Of a DNA stretch of 41,815 bases, positions 15,652-24,360 are shown piece by piece. Position 1 is the stretch's first letter; every line of letters begins with the position of its first letter. The stretch spans positions 1 to 41,815 of the forward strand of contig JAGQRB010000522.1 of the NCBI GenBank assembly GCA_020425925.1, given 5' to 3'. The notes beneath the pieces were generated by a model, which worked only from the letters and a program-made list of their open reading frames with translations, did no database searches and was not told where the DNA came from. The stretch is from Planctomycetota bacterium (GTDB lineage Bacteria; Planctomycetota; UBA1135; UBA2386). The translations under genes were made by a program, and so were the position numbers.

Positions 15652-17883
15652 CTACTCGAGCACGATCCGGACCGACTGCAGATCGGCCGAGCTGCCACCG
15701 ACCATGATCTCGAACTCGCCGGGCTCCGAGCCGTAGCTCATGTCGCGCCGGTAGAACCGCAGGTCCTCCTCGCCGAGCTCGAAGCGGACCAACCTCGCCT
15801 CGTGCGGCCGCAGCTCGATCTTCTCGAAACCCAGCAGCTGCTTCTGCGGACGCGTGACCGAGGCGACGACGTCGCGCACGTAGAGCTGCACCACCTCCTC
15901 ACCGGCGCGATCGCCGGTGTTGGTCACGGTCACGCTCACCGTCACCCGCTCGCCGGCCCGGAAACGCGAGCGATCGACTCCGGGTTCGCCGTAGCCGAAG
16001 CTGGTGTAGCTCAGGCCGAAGCCGAACGGGAACAACGGCGCGTTCGGCAGATCGATGTACTTGCTGGTCCACTTGCTCGCCGGGTCGAACGGTCGCCCGG
16101 TGGACTTCTCGCCGTAGTAGAGCGGCACCTGACCGACGCTGCGCGGCACGCTCATCGGCAGCTTGCCCGCCGGGTTGTAGTCACCGTAGAGCACGTCGGC
16201 GAGCGCGTTGCCGGCCTCGCTACCGAGCCACCACCCCTCGACCAGTGCGGTGGCCCGCTCCGCGACCGTCGGGATCGCCAGCGGGCGTCCGTTCATCAGC
16301 ACGACGGCGACCGGCTTGCCGGTCGCCGCCAGCGCTTCGACGAGCGCCGACTGCACGCCGGGCAGGCCGATCTCGGCACGAGCCGCCGCTTCGCCGCTCA
16401 TCTCGGCGCTCTCGCCGACCGCCACGAGGACGACGTCCGCGCGCGCCGCGGCGGCTACGGCGGCATCGAAACCGCTGCGGTCGTCGCCGTCGATGTCACA
16501 GCCGCGCTCGACCTCGAGCTTGCCCTGGTGTGCCGCGGTGATCCCGTCGAACAAGCTGACGCATTCGTCGGCGACCCCGGCGCCGTGCCAGGCGCCGAGC
16601 ATGTCGACCCGCGATTGCGCGAGTGGACCGACGAGCAGGAGCCGCGCATCGCGCGCCAACGGCAGTACGGCGGCATCGTTCTTGAGCAGCACGACCGAAC
16701 GGCGCGCGACGTCGCGCGCGGCTTCACGGTGCGCGGGCGACAGGACCTCGCGGCGTTCGCGTTCCTCGTCGCAGAACCGGTACGGGTCGTCGAACAGCCC
16801 GAGCGCCACCTTGGCCTGCAGGATGCGGCGCACGGCGTCGTCGATCCGCGCTTCGGAGATCCGGCCCGCCGCGACCGAGTCGGCGAGGTAGCGCTGGAAC
16901 ACCGCGCCCTGCATGTCCATGTCGACACCGGCTCCGGCCGCGAGCTCGCCGGCGGCGGCGTCGTTCGCGGCGACGCCGTGCGCCACCATCTCGTTGATCG
17001 AGGTGTAGTCGGTGACGACGAAGCCCTCGAATCCGAGCTCGCCGCGCAGCACGTCGGTGAGCAGGAACTCGCTGCCCGAGGCCGGGACGCCATCGAAGTC
17101 GTTGAACGACGTCATCACCGTCGCGGCGCCGGCGCGCACGCCGGCCGCGTACGGCGGTAGATAGTGCTCGCGGAAGTACCGCTCGCTCATGTCGACCGTG
17201 TTGTATTCACGCCCGGCGATCGGCGCGCCGTAGGCGGCGAAGTGTTTGACACAGGCCATCACCGCGTCGGTGTTGCCGAGACCGCCGCCCTGGAAGCCGC
17301 GCACGCGCGCCGCAGCGATCCGACTGCCGAGGAACGCGTCCTCGCCGGCGCCCTCCATGACCCGACCCCAGCGCGGATCGCGCGCGACGTCGACCATCGG
17401 CGCGAACGTCCAGTGCAGACCGGCCGCGGCGGCTTCGGTCGCGGCCACGCGCGCGGAGCGCTCGATCGCCGCGAGGTCCCACGAAGCGGCCTCTGCGAGC
17501 GGGATCGGAAGGATCGTGCGATAGCCGTGCACGACGTCGTAGCCGAAGATCAACGGGATCTGCAGGCGGGTCTCCTCGACCGCGATGCGCTGCAGCTCGC
17601 GCGTGAACGCGACGGTGTGGCTGTTGAACAACGCACCGCAGGCGCCGCGCCGGATGTCGTCGGCGTAGCCGGCACGGATCGTCGGGCCGGTCTGGCCCCA
17701 GTCGGTCGTGAACAGCGTCATCTGCCCGACCTTCTCGGCCAGCGTCATGCGCGCGAGCAGCGCCTCGACGCGTTCGTCGGTCGGGCTCATGGCGTCGAGA
17801 GCTGGGGCCCCGGGCCCGCGGCACGCGCCGGCGCAGGCCAGCGCGATGCCGAGGGCGAGGAGCGGCCGGGATCGGCGGCTCAC
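15652..17883 (-). CDS. Glycoside hydrolase family 3 beta-glucosidase, exported
   Basis: A 743-residue GH3 enzyme releasing terminal beta-linked glucose (or xylose) from oligosaccharides by a retaining mechanism. A GTG start at 17883 gives a signal sequence (RRSRPLLALGIALACAGAC) that could be a lipoprotein signal. The N-terminal (alpha/beta)8 domain has GYDVVHGYRTILP, APMVDVARDPRWGR, CVKHFAAYGA and the nucleophile Asp292 in GFVVTDYTSINEM. A (beta/alpha)6 sandwich follows (VALVLMNGRPLAIP-type segment, AVVLMNGRPL), then the fibronectin-III-like C-terminal domain (FGYGEPGVDRSRF, VTNTGDRAGEEVVQLYVRD). This is the standard three-domain layout of BglX-type enzymes. It lies ten bases downstream of the PKD/LamG-like gene and near a GH144-like gene, so the three probably act on one glucan. 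Confidence 0.95.
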   Translation of the reverse strand: MSRRSRPLLALGIALACAGACRGPGAPALDAMSPTDERVEALLARMTLAEKVGQMTLFTTDWGQTGPTIRAGYADDIRRGACGALFNSHTVAFTRELQRIAVEETRLQIPLIFGYDVVHGYRTILPIPLAEAASWDLAAIERSARVAATEAAAAGLHWTFAPMVDVARDPRWGRVMEGAGEDAFLGSRIAAARVRGFQGGGLGNTDAVMACVKHFAAYGAPIAGREYNTVDMSERYFREHYLPPYAAGVRAGAATVMTSFNDFDGVPASGSEFLLTDVLRGELGFEGFVVTDYTSINEMVAHGVAANDAAAGELAAGAGVDMDMQGAVFQRYLADSVAAGRISEARIDDAVRRILQAKVALGLFDDPYRFCDEERERREVLSPAHREAARDVARRSVVLLKNDAAVLPLARDARLLLVGPLAQSRVDMLGAWHGAGVADECVSLFDGITAAHQGKLEVERGCDIDGDDRSGFDAAVAAAARADVVLVAVGESAEMSGEAAARAEIGLPGVQSALVEALAATGKPVAVVLMNGRPLAIPTVAERATALVEGWWLGSEAGNALADVLYGDYNPAGKLPMSVPRSVGQVPLYYGEKSTGRPFDPASKWTSKYIDLPNAPLFPFGFGLSYTSFGYGEPGVDRSRFRAGERVTVSVTVTNTGDRAGEEVVQLYVRDVVASVTRPQKQLLGFEKIELRPHEARLVRFELGEEDLRFYRRDMSYGSEPGEFEIMVGGSSADLQSVRIVLE

Positions 17884-17893
17884 TCGTGCACGC

Positions 17894-19858
17894 TCACTTG
17901 ATGGCGATGTCGAGCGCGTCCGAGACGCAGTAGACCGAGCCCAGCACACCCCACTGCGAGTAGAAGTGCAGGCCCGTGAACGTGCCGGAGTTCGGGATCG
18001 CGAACCCGACGTTGGCGGTGCCGCCGGCCTGGAACCGGAAGACCGTCGTCAGGATGCCGCCGATCTCGAGGCCGCAGCCGGAAGCGAAGCCGACGTTGAA
18101 CGTCTGCAGATCGAGCGGCAGCGCGCCGCCGGCCGCAGTCTGGCGGTTGCTGTAGAGGCCGAACACGAGGCCCGCGAGCGTGCCGGGCTCGGCGTCGGCG
18201 AGCTGGATCGCGAAGCTCGTGTTGCCGATCGTGGGCGGGCCACCGGACGCGCCGACCGTCGGCACGATGCTGCTCGCACCCGGGCAACCGACGCCGTAGG
18301 GCGCACCGACCGCCGGCTCGGTGCCGGCCGCGAGGGCGGTGATCTCGGTCGGGGTCAGCGCGCGGCTGTACATCCGGAAGTCGTCCATCGAGTAGAACAG
18401 GCTGTAGTTCTGCGTGCCGGAGTGGTAGCCGACCCAGAACTCCGAACGCGCGACCGAGTGCGACCCGGGGGTGAACGTCGTGCCGCCGTCGGGCACGCCG
18501 TTGACGTACCAGGTCGCCGTGCCGGTGTCGTCGTCGACGACGAGTGCCATGTGGGTCCAGACGTTGGCGTAGCTGGTCTTGACGTCGGTGAGGCTGGTAA
18601 CGGCGCCGATGCCGGTGCCGTCGTAGCGGAACACACCCGGGCCGATCGTCGTGCCGTCGGTGTAGCAGCGCTGGCTGCTCCCGGGACCGCCGAAGACGTA
18701 GGCGAACGCGTTCGACGTGCCCGCACCCGCGGTGCCGACGCGATGCCACCACGAGACCGTCATGTTCGTGACCTGCAGCGGCCAGCCGGTGTCGAGCGCG
18801 TTCATGCTGACGACGCCGGCCTCGCCGAGGCAGCCGAAACCGGTCTCGTTGCCCTGGAACAGCGGACGCGCCGCGTCACCCTGCCAGTTGTCGTTCGTCA
18901 TCGTGGCGAAGCGCGGGGCGATGTCGCTGGAGGCGGCGTTGAACACGCGCATCTCGCCGGGGCGCGGCGGCTCGTTGAACGTGTAGTGCAGCAGATCGGC
19001 GCTGTTGGCGTTGTTGGTCGGGAAACCGACCTTGATCAGATCCGTGCGCGTGAGCGAGGTCGCACCGCTGCCGTCGACGATCTGCAGCTTCACCGAGTAG
19101 GTGCCCGGGAAGCCGTAGACCCAGGTCGGGTTCTGCTCCGTGGTCCCCGAACCCGAGACCTCGAAGGTGCCGTCGTTGTCGAAGTCCCACTGCCAGAGCG
19201 AGATGCCCGACGCGAGGCTGGTCCACGAGTTGTCCGTGAAGGACACCATCAGCGGCGTGCCACCGGTCGGGGTGCCGGCGCGGAAGTCGGCGTACGCCGC
19301 GAGACCGCCGATGTTGTAGCAGAGCGTCGTGTTCGCGACGCGCGGCGTGAAGATCGCGGTGGTGAACGGCGCGTTCGACGACGTGCCGAGCGTCAGCATG
19401 AGATCGGCGTTGCTCGCGGTCTGGTTCGTGCCGTTGCCGTTGGTGTAGACGTGCTTGGCACCACCGGTGGCGACGACCGCGACGGCGTTGGTGCCCATCG
19501 GCAGCCAGAACGTCGAGTTGAACGTCATGGTCGTCGGCGCATTGATGCCGGCCATCGTGCCGCTCGCGCGGGTCACGTAGTGCCAGCCCGGGAGCGCCTC
19601 GTTGCCGGCGTGACCGCTACCGAAACGTGCGTAGATCTCGCACTCGACCTGGGTGCTGACCGGAACGGAGTCGAGGTTGAGATCCATCGACGTGAGCGTC
19701 ACGCCGGGGGCGGGGATCACATCGACGGTGTAGTAGACGACGTTGTTCGGGTTGCCACCGGCGTTGCCGCCGGCAAAGGTCGTGGTGAGGCAGGTCTGGG
19801 CGGTCGCGGCGGCCGCGAGCCCGAGGGGAAGGCAGAGGTGCAGGAACTTGGATCGCAT
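17894..19858 (-). CDS. Secreted PKD/LamG-like domain protein with shared C-terminal module
   Basis: A 654-residue exported protein. The signal peptide is RSKFLHLCLPLGLAAAATAQ. Residues about 20-215 form an uncharacterised beta-rich region. A PKD-like domain follows (ADFRAGTPTGGTPLMVSFTD, QWDFDNDGTFEVSGSG, NPTWVYGFPGTYSVKLQIVD). After that comes a concanavalin-A/LamG-like jelly roll (VTNMTVSWWHRVG, WTHMALVVDDDTGTATWYVNG, YSMDDFRMYSRALT). The last 134 residues, from YGVGCPGASS, are the C-terminal module shared with other secreted proteins here. Such proteins usually bind glycans at the cell surface. The stop lies ten bases before the GH3 start, suggesting one operon. ATG 19858 is chosen because it directly starts the signal peptide. 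Confidence 0.9.
   Translation of the reverse strand: MRSKFLHLCLPLGLAAAATAQTCLTTTFAGGNAGGNPNNVVYYTVDVIPAPGVTLTSMDLNLDSVPVSTQVECEIYARFGSGHAGNEALPGWHYVTRASGTMAGINAPTTMTFNSTFWLPMGTNAVAVVATGGAKHVYTNGNGTNQTASNADLMLTLGTSSNAPFTTAIFTPRVANTTLCYNIGGLAAYADFRAGTPTGGTPLMVSFTDNSWTSLASGISLWQWDFDNDGTFEVSGSGTTEQNPTWVYGFPGTYSVKLQIVDGSGATSLTRTDLIKVGFPTNNANSADLLHYTFNEPPRPGEMRVFNAASSDIAPRFATMTNDNWQGDAARPLFQGNETGFGCLGEAGVVSMNALDTGWPLQVTNMTVSWWHRVGTAGAGTSNAFAYVFGGPGSSQRCYTDGTTIGPGVFRYDGTGIGAVTSLTDVKTSYANVWTHMALVVDDDTGTATWYVNGVPDGGTTFTPGSHSVARSEFWVGYHSGTQNYSLFYSMDDFRMYSRALTPTEITALAAGTEPAVGAPYGVGCPGASSIVPTVGASGGPPTIGNTSFAIQLADAEPGTLAGLVFGLYSNRQTAAGGALPLDLQTFNVGFASGCGLEIGGILTTVFRFQAGGTANVGFAIPNSGTFTGLHFYSQWGVLGSVYCVSDALDIAIK
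17897..18298 (-). other. Shared C-terminal module, copy B (PKD/LamG-like protein)
   Basis: 134 residues from YGVGCPGASS with TIGNTSFAIQL, LPLDLQTFNVGFASGCGLEI, VGFAIPNSGTFTGLHFYSQW and a terminal VSDALDIAIK. It shares the GxGC start, PLDL, GC, IPN, G-L-x-x-Y-x-Q and VSxAL...I positions with the other copies. Confidence 0.75.
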
Positions 19859-20002
19859 GGTTCGGAGGCGGAAAAAGTGGATGCGACCGGAAGCAGCCGC
19901 ACTCCACGCGCACAATAGCGAGGGGCTTAAAAACTCGCTGCCCCCCTCCGCGCGGCCGCTTCCTCCATCATCTGTCGGACCGAAAACAAGAGTCGTCAGC
20001 CT

Positions 20003-21994
20003 GTGCGAAACCTCAACTTCCGACTGTTCGCGGCCTCGTGCCTCACGCTCCTTGCCGCCGCAGTGCGAACCCAATCCGCGCCCGCAGCGCCGCCTTCGAG
20101 CGCGGTTGTCGCCGAGCTCCGCCGCCGCGCCGACCTCGTCGACGAGCTGCAGCGGCGCACCTTCGGTTACTTCGTGACGCACGTCGAACCGGCGACGGGC
20201 CTGGTGAAGGACCGCTCGACCGCCGACTCGCCCGCCAGCATCGCGGGTACCGGCTTCGCGCTGCCGATCTGGGCGATCGGCGCCGAGCGCGGCTGGATCT
20301 CCCGCGCGCGCGCACTCGAACTCACGGCGACGCTGCTGCGCTTCCTGCGCGACGCCGAACAGAGTGACGCCGCGACCGCGACCGGCTACCGCGGCCTCTA
20401 CTACCACTTCCTCGACATGCGGACCGGGGCGCGCGTCTGGCAGTGCGAGCTGTCGACGATCGACACCGCACTGCTGCTCGCCGGCATCCGGTTCGCGCGT
20501 TGCCACTACGATCGCGACGACGACGCCGAGCGCGAGGTGCGCGAACTCGCCGACGCACTGACGGCGCGGGTGCAGTGGGACTGGCTGACATTGCCGGCCG
20601 GCGGACGGTACGAGGGCGCGCTGTCGCACGGCTGGCGACCCGAGTCGGGCGCGATCCCGATCGGCTGGGTCGGCTACAACGAAGCGCTGGTCCTGCACGT
20701 GCTCGCCGCGGGCTCCGGCCACGGCGACGCCGCGACGGCCTACCGCCGCTGGCTCGCGCACTACGAATGGCGCGAGGCGTTCCCAGGGCTCGAGCTGCTC
20801 GCGTTCCCGCCGCTGTTCGGGCACCAGTACTCCCACATGTTCGTCGACTTCCGCGGCCTGCCGGACGCCTACATGCGCGAGAAGGGCATCGACTACTTCG
20901 AGAACTCGCGCCGCGCGGTGCGGGCGCAGCAGCGCTACGCGATCGCGAATCCGGGTGGCTTCGTCGGCTACGGCGCCGAGATCTGGGGACTCACGGCGTG
21001 CGACGGTCCGGGCCGATCGCACGACGACGCCGCGCACCGCTTCGCCGGCTATACCGCGCGCGGCGCCACCGGGCCCGAGCTCGGCCAGAACGACGACGGA
21101 ACGATCGCGCCGACCGCCGCGGCTGCCTCGATCGCATTCGAGCCCGAGCTCGCGATCGCGGCGATCGCGGCCATGCGCGATCGCTACGGCGACACCGGGC
21201 TGTTCGGCCCCCACGGCTTCGCAGACGCGTTCAATCCGACCGCAGACTGGATCGCGCCCGACACGCTCGCGATCGACCAGGGGCCGATCGTGCTGATGAT
21301 CGAGAACTGGCGCAGCGACTTCGTCTGGCGCCGCACGATGCAGGACCCGGTGATCCGACGCGGACTCGAAGTACTCGGCTTCGACACGCCGAAACCGCAC
21401 CGCTTCGAGGCCGACATCCGCGCCTTCGAGCGCGCCGACGCCGCAACGGCACCGCCATCGAACGCCGTGCTGTTCGTCGGCAGCTCGAGCATCGTCAAGT
21501 GGGCCGACCTCAGCGCCGACATGGCACCGTTGCCGGTGCTCAACCGCGGCTTCGGCGGGTCGGTCGCAGCCGACGTGATCCACTTCTTCGAGCGCGTCGT
21601 GGTGCCCTACGCGCCGCGCGCGATCGTGCTCTACGAGGGCGACAACGACATCGCCGGCGGCAGCCCCGCAATCGAGGTGCTGGTGCGCTGCCGCGAGATC
21701 GCGCGGCTGATCGACGTGCACCTGCCGGGTACGCCGCTGTTCGTGCTCGCGGTCAAGCCTAGCGTCGCGCGCCGGGCGTTGTGGCCGACGATGCAGCAGG
21801 CCAACGCACTGCTGCGCGACTTCTGCGACCGCACCGAACACTGTGAGTTCGTCGACATCACGCAGCCGATGCTGACCGACACCGGCGAGATCCGCGACGA
21901 CATCTTCGTCGCCGACATGCTGCACATGAACCGCAGGGGCTACGAGGGCTGGGCCCGGGTCGTTCGGCCGGCGCTGCTGTCGGCGCTGCGCTGA
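20003..21994 (+). CDS. GH144-like/glycoamylase-domain hydrolase fused to SGNH esterase
   Basis: A 663-residue exported two-domain enzyme with a GTG start. Signal peptide: residues 1-24 (FRLFAASCLTLLAAAV). Residues about 45-455 form a glycoamylase-like (PF10091/GH144-type) alpha/alpha barrel: RTFGYFVTHVEPATGLVKDR, ASIAGTGFALPIWAIGAERG, LSTIDTALLLAG, FGHQYSHMFVDFRG, NPGGFVGYGAEIWGLTACDG and DQGPIVLMIENWRSDF are hallmarks. Known GH144 enzymes are endo-beta-1,2-glucanases. Residues about 485-663 form an SGNH hydrolase: FVGSSSIVKW with the nucleophile Ser, NRGFGGS, YEGDNDIAGG with the oxyanion Asn, and VADMLHMN with the Asp/His pair. This suggests deacylation and chain cleavage of a substituted glucan. 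It is divergent from the PKD/LamG-GH3 genes. Confidence 0.87.
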   Translation: MRNLNFRLFAASCLTLLAAAVRTQSAPAAPPSSAVVAELRRRADLVDELQRRTFGYFVTHVEPATGLVKDRSTADSPASIAGTGFALPIWAIGAERGWISRARALELTATLLRFLRDAEQSDAATATGYRGLYYHFLDMRTGARVWQCELSTIDTALLLAGIRFARCHYDRDDDAEREVRELADALTARVQWDWLTLPAGGRYEGALSHGWRPESGAIPIGWVGYNEALVLHVLAAGSGHGDAATAYRRWLAHYEWREAFPGLELLAFPPLFGHQYSHMFVDFRGLPDAYMREKGIDYFENSRRAVRAQQRYAIANPGGFVGYGAEIWGLTACDGPGRSHDDAAHRFAGYTARGATGPELGQNDDGTIAPTAAAASIAFEPELAIAAIAAMRDRYGDTGLFGPHGFADAFNPTADWIAPDTLAIDQGPIVLMIENWRSDFVWRRTMQDPVIRRGLEVLGFDTPKPHRFEADIRAFERADAATAPPSNAVLFVGSSSIVKWADLSADMAPLPVLNRGFGGSVAADVIHFFERVVVPYAPRAIVLYEGDNDIAGGSPAIEVLVRCREIARLIDVHLPGTPLFVLAVKPSVARRALWPTMQQANALLRDFCDRTEHCEFVDITQPMLTDTGEIRDDIFVADMLHMNRRGYEGWARVVRPALLSALR

Positions 21995-22407
21995 CGCGTG
22001 GCCGCCTCGTCGGTATCCCGGCGCCAGCGGACGCCGGTTGCCCAACGGCCAGCCAGGTGACACGATGCGTCGACCCGGCCGTTCGCCGGCGTTCCCACCA
22101 CCTCGGGTCCCGGCGATTCGACGCCGCCCGTCAGCTGTCGAAGCTGCACGCGCGGGCGCACGTCGGCCTCGCGCTCCAGCGCGTCCATGACGCTCGGACG
22201 CGCGGCGGCCCGTCCATCCGCCTCGAGCGCGAGAACCGACAAACGGCGCAGCCAGCTGCCGACGGCCCGGATCCGCGCGGCGTGGCGCGGATTCGCCGCC
22301 GCGAGCTCGGCGATCACGACCTCGGTGTTCGCGGTGCTCGAGAGCGAGTCCAGCAACGCCTGCTCGATGTCCGGGGGCAGCTCCCCCTGATACGCCGACT
22401 CTCTCAT
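21940..22407 (-). CDS. Possible hypothetical or truncated protein, uncertain
   Basis: An open frame of 155 codons fills most of the only longer gene-poor stretch (21995-22489). The first ~90 residues look protein-like: ELPPDIEQALLDSLSSTANT, VVIAELAAANPRHAARIRAV and LRRLSVLALEADGRAA have acidic and helical composition. They resemble the N-terminal leader of some planctomycete Ser/Thr kinases, but no kinase motifs follow. The last ~60 residues are Arg/Gly/Thr-rich and look non-coding. The 3' end overlaps the GH144-like gene by 55 bases on the opposite strand. It could be a decayed gene fragment or a spurious frame. Nothing else is seen in this stretch; 22408-22489 holds no gene. Confidence 0.33.
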   Translation of the reverse strand: MRESAYQGELPPDIEQALLDSLSSTANTEVVIAELAAANPRHAARIRAVGSWLRRLSVLALEADGRAAARPSVMDALEREADVRPRVQLRQLTGGVESPGPEVVGTPANGRVDASCHLAGRWATGVRWRRDTDEAATRQRSADSSAGRTTRAQPS

Positions 22408-22489
22408 GCCGGCTCAATTCTGCAGACCGCGGCCTTCGGCGGCAACCGCAGGCACCGGCCGGCAGACGGTGCGCGATGCCGCAACCTCG

Positions 22490-24232
22490 TCAGCCGCCGG
22501 CCACGCCGTCTTCGCCGATCGCCCGCGCCTTCTTCACGAGCCGACGCGCCTGCTTCAGCGCGGCGTCATCGCCATCGTCACCGGCCATCGCGGCGAGCTC
22601 GCGCTCGACCTCCTTGCCGGTCAGCTGACGTACGATCGAACGCGTACGTTCGCCGCCGGCGTCGGTCTCGGTATCGACGTGCTTGTGCACCAGGAAGTGA
22701 TGCTGCGCCCAGGCGGCGACCGGCGCGAGGTGCGTCACGATCACGACCTGGTGGTGGCGCGCGACCTCGTGCAGCATGCGACCGACCGCGAGGCCGAGGC
22801 GCCCGCCGATCTCGGCGTCGATCTCGTCGAGCACCAGCAACGGCACCCGATCCTGATCGGCGAGCGTCTTCTTGACCGCGAGCACGATGCGCGCGAGCTC
22901 GCCGCCCGACGCCGTGTCGCGCATCGAGTGGAACGGCTCGCCCGGGTTGATACGGACCTCGATGTCGACCGGTCCGGGGCCGTGCTCGGTCGCGTCGTCG
23001 AGCAGCGTGTCGCCGGTGATCGCATCGGCCATCGCGACTCGCACCTCGGTGTGCGCCATGCCGAGCTCGCGGAGCTCGACGCGAATCCGTTCGCAGAACG
23101 GTGACGCCGCCTTCGCGCGCGCGCGCACGAGTTTGTCGCCGAGCTTGGCCGTGGCCGCGGTCGCGGCAGCGAGTTCGGCGGCGAGCGCATCGGGGTCGGC
23201 GAAGGCCTCCTCGGCGGCGGCGAGCTCGCGCGCAGCGGCGTCGCCGCTGCGGCGCAGATCGGCCTCGGTCGGTCCGAAGCGGCGCAACACGCCATGGATC
23301 TCGTCGAGTCGCGCCGCGACCTCGTGCAGTCGCGCCGGATCGAGATCGAGGCGTGCACGGCCGGACTGCAGCTCGCGGCAGACGTCGGCGACCAGGGCCG
23401 CGATCTCGTCGAGCCGGGCCGCGACCTCCTCGAGCCGGCGATCGAAGGCCGCGGCCTGCTCGACCGCGCGGGTCGCCCGCGCGAATACGTCGGCCGCGTT
23501 CTGCTCGCCGTCCTGCAGCAGATCGAGCGCGACGTCGAGCTGCTGCTGCACCGACTCGAGGTTCTCGAGCACCTGGTGCTCCTGTTCGAGGGCCTCGAGT
23601 TCCCCTTCGCCGAGCTCGAGTGCGCGGATCGTCTCGTGCTGGAAGCGCACGAACTCGAGCCGCTGGCGCAGCTCGCGCTCGCTGCCGCGGCGCGCCTCGA
23701 GTCGCTCGCGCAGCTGTCGCGCCGAACGCAGCGTCACCGCGAACTCGCGCCTCAGAGCAGCGGTTCCGGCGAACGCGTCGAGTGTCTCGCACTGGATCTC
23801 GGGCCGCATCAGCGCGCGCGTGTCGCCCTGACCGTGGATCTCGAGCAACACCTCGCCGAGCCGGCGCAGCGCGGCCAGGGTCGCAGGCTGACCGCCGATG
23901 CGAACGCGCGTGCGACCCTGCCGATCGACGATGCGCGTCACCAGCAGCAGCTCGTCCTCGAGAGCGGCGATGCCGAGGTCCTCGAGGATGCGCGCGATCA
24001 CGGCGCTGCGTTCGCCGTCGCCGAGCCGGAACTCACCGTCGACCTGCAGCTCGCGTTCGCCGTGACGGACGAGCTGCCCCGATGCCCGCTCGCCGCGCAG
24101 CAGCGCCAGCGCCGTGATCAGCAGCGACTTGCCGCCGCCGGTCTCGCCCGAGACGACCGTCAGCCCTTCGGCCAACCGGATCTCGGCAAGGTCGATGAGA
24201 GCGAGATTGCGAACGAAGAGGGTGTGCAACAT
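22490..24232 (-). CDS. recN: DNA repair protein RecN
   Basis: SMC-like ATPase that acts early in double-strand break repair, binding ends and tethering DNA. The 580-residue length fits. The N-terminus MLHTLFVRNLALIDLAEIRL is characteristic, followed by Walker A GETGGGKS (RecN usually has GETGAGKS) and EIHGQGDTRALM. Long central coiled coils (residues ~165-360) are rich in Glu/Leu/Arg. The C-terminal half has GEPFHSMRDTASGGELARIV (ABC signature) and Walker B VPLLVLDEIDAEIGG, then HQVVIVTHLAPVAAWA. I chose ATG 24232; a start ten residues further upstream adds a Pro-rich, non-family stretch. The gene stands alone, divergent from the first serine protease. Confidence 0.96.
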   Translation of the reverse strand: MLHTLFVRNLALIDLAEIRLAEGLTVVSGETGGGKSLLITALALLRGERASGQLVRHGERELQVDGEFRLGDGERSAVIARILEDLGIAALEDELLLVTRIVDRQGRTRVRIGGQPATLAALRRLGEVLLEIHGQGDTRALMRPEIQCETLDAFAGTAALRREFAVTLRSARQLRERLEARRGSERELRQRLEFVRFQHETIRALELGEGELEALEQEHQVLENLESVQQQLDVALDLLQDGEQNAADVFARATRAVEQAAAFDRRLEEVAARLDEIAALVADVCRELQSGRARLDLDPARLHEVAARLDEIHGVLRRFGPTEADLRRSGDAAARELAAAEEAFADPDALAAELAAATAATAKLGDKLVRARAKAASPFCERIRVELRELGMAHTEVRVAMADAITGDTLLDDATEHGPGPVDIEVRINPGEPFHSMRDTASGGELARIVLAVKKTLADQDRVPLLVLDEIDAEIGGRLGLAVGRMLHEVARHHQVVIVTHLAPVAAWAQHHFLVHKHVDTETDAGGERTRSIVRQLTGKEVERELAAMAGDDGDDAALKQARRLVKKARAIGEDGVAGG

Positions 24233-24322
24233 GGGCGGCGGGCCCGGAAGGATGCACCGCACGGTCGCAGTTCACCAGCGCGACCCGCCGGGCGCCCGGT
24301 CGTCGAGCATCCGGCCGTCGAG

Positions 24323-24328
24323 TATCCT
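24323..24328 (+). promoter_or_regulatory. -10-like TATCCT upstream of first serine protease
   Basis: TATCCT inside GTATCCTG lies 32 bases before the protease start. The same octamer lies 31 bases before the start of the tandem paralogue, while the surrounding bases differ. Conservation in position suggests a promoter -10 element (4 of 6 consensus); no convincing -35 is seen. Confidence 0.35.
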
Positions 24329-24360
24329 GATCCGGCCTTCCCCCCCGCTCGCCCACCCCC

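Noticed and set aside
19859..22417. Upstream extension of the PKD/LamG-like frame by some 850 codons
   Set aside because: The signal peptide at 19858 marks the true start; the extension is antisense to the GH144-SGNH fusion and has shadow-type composition.
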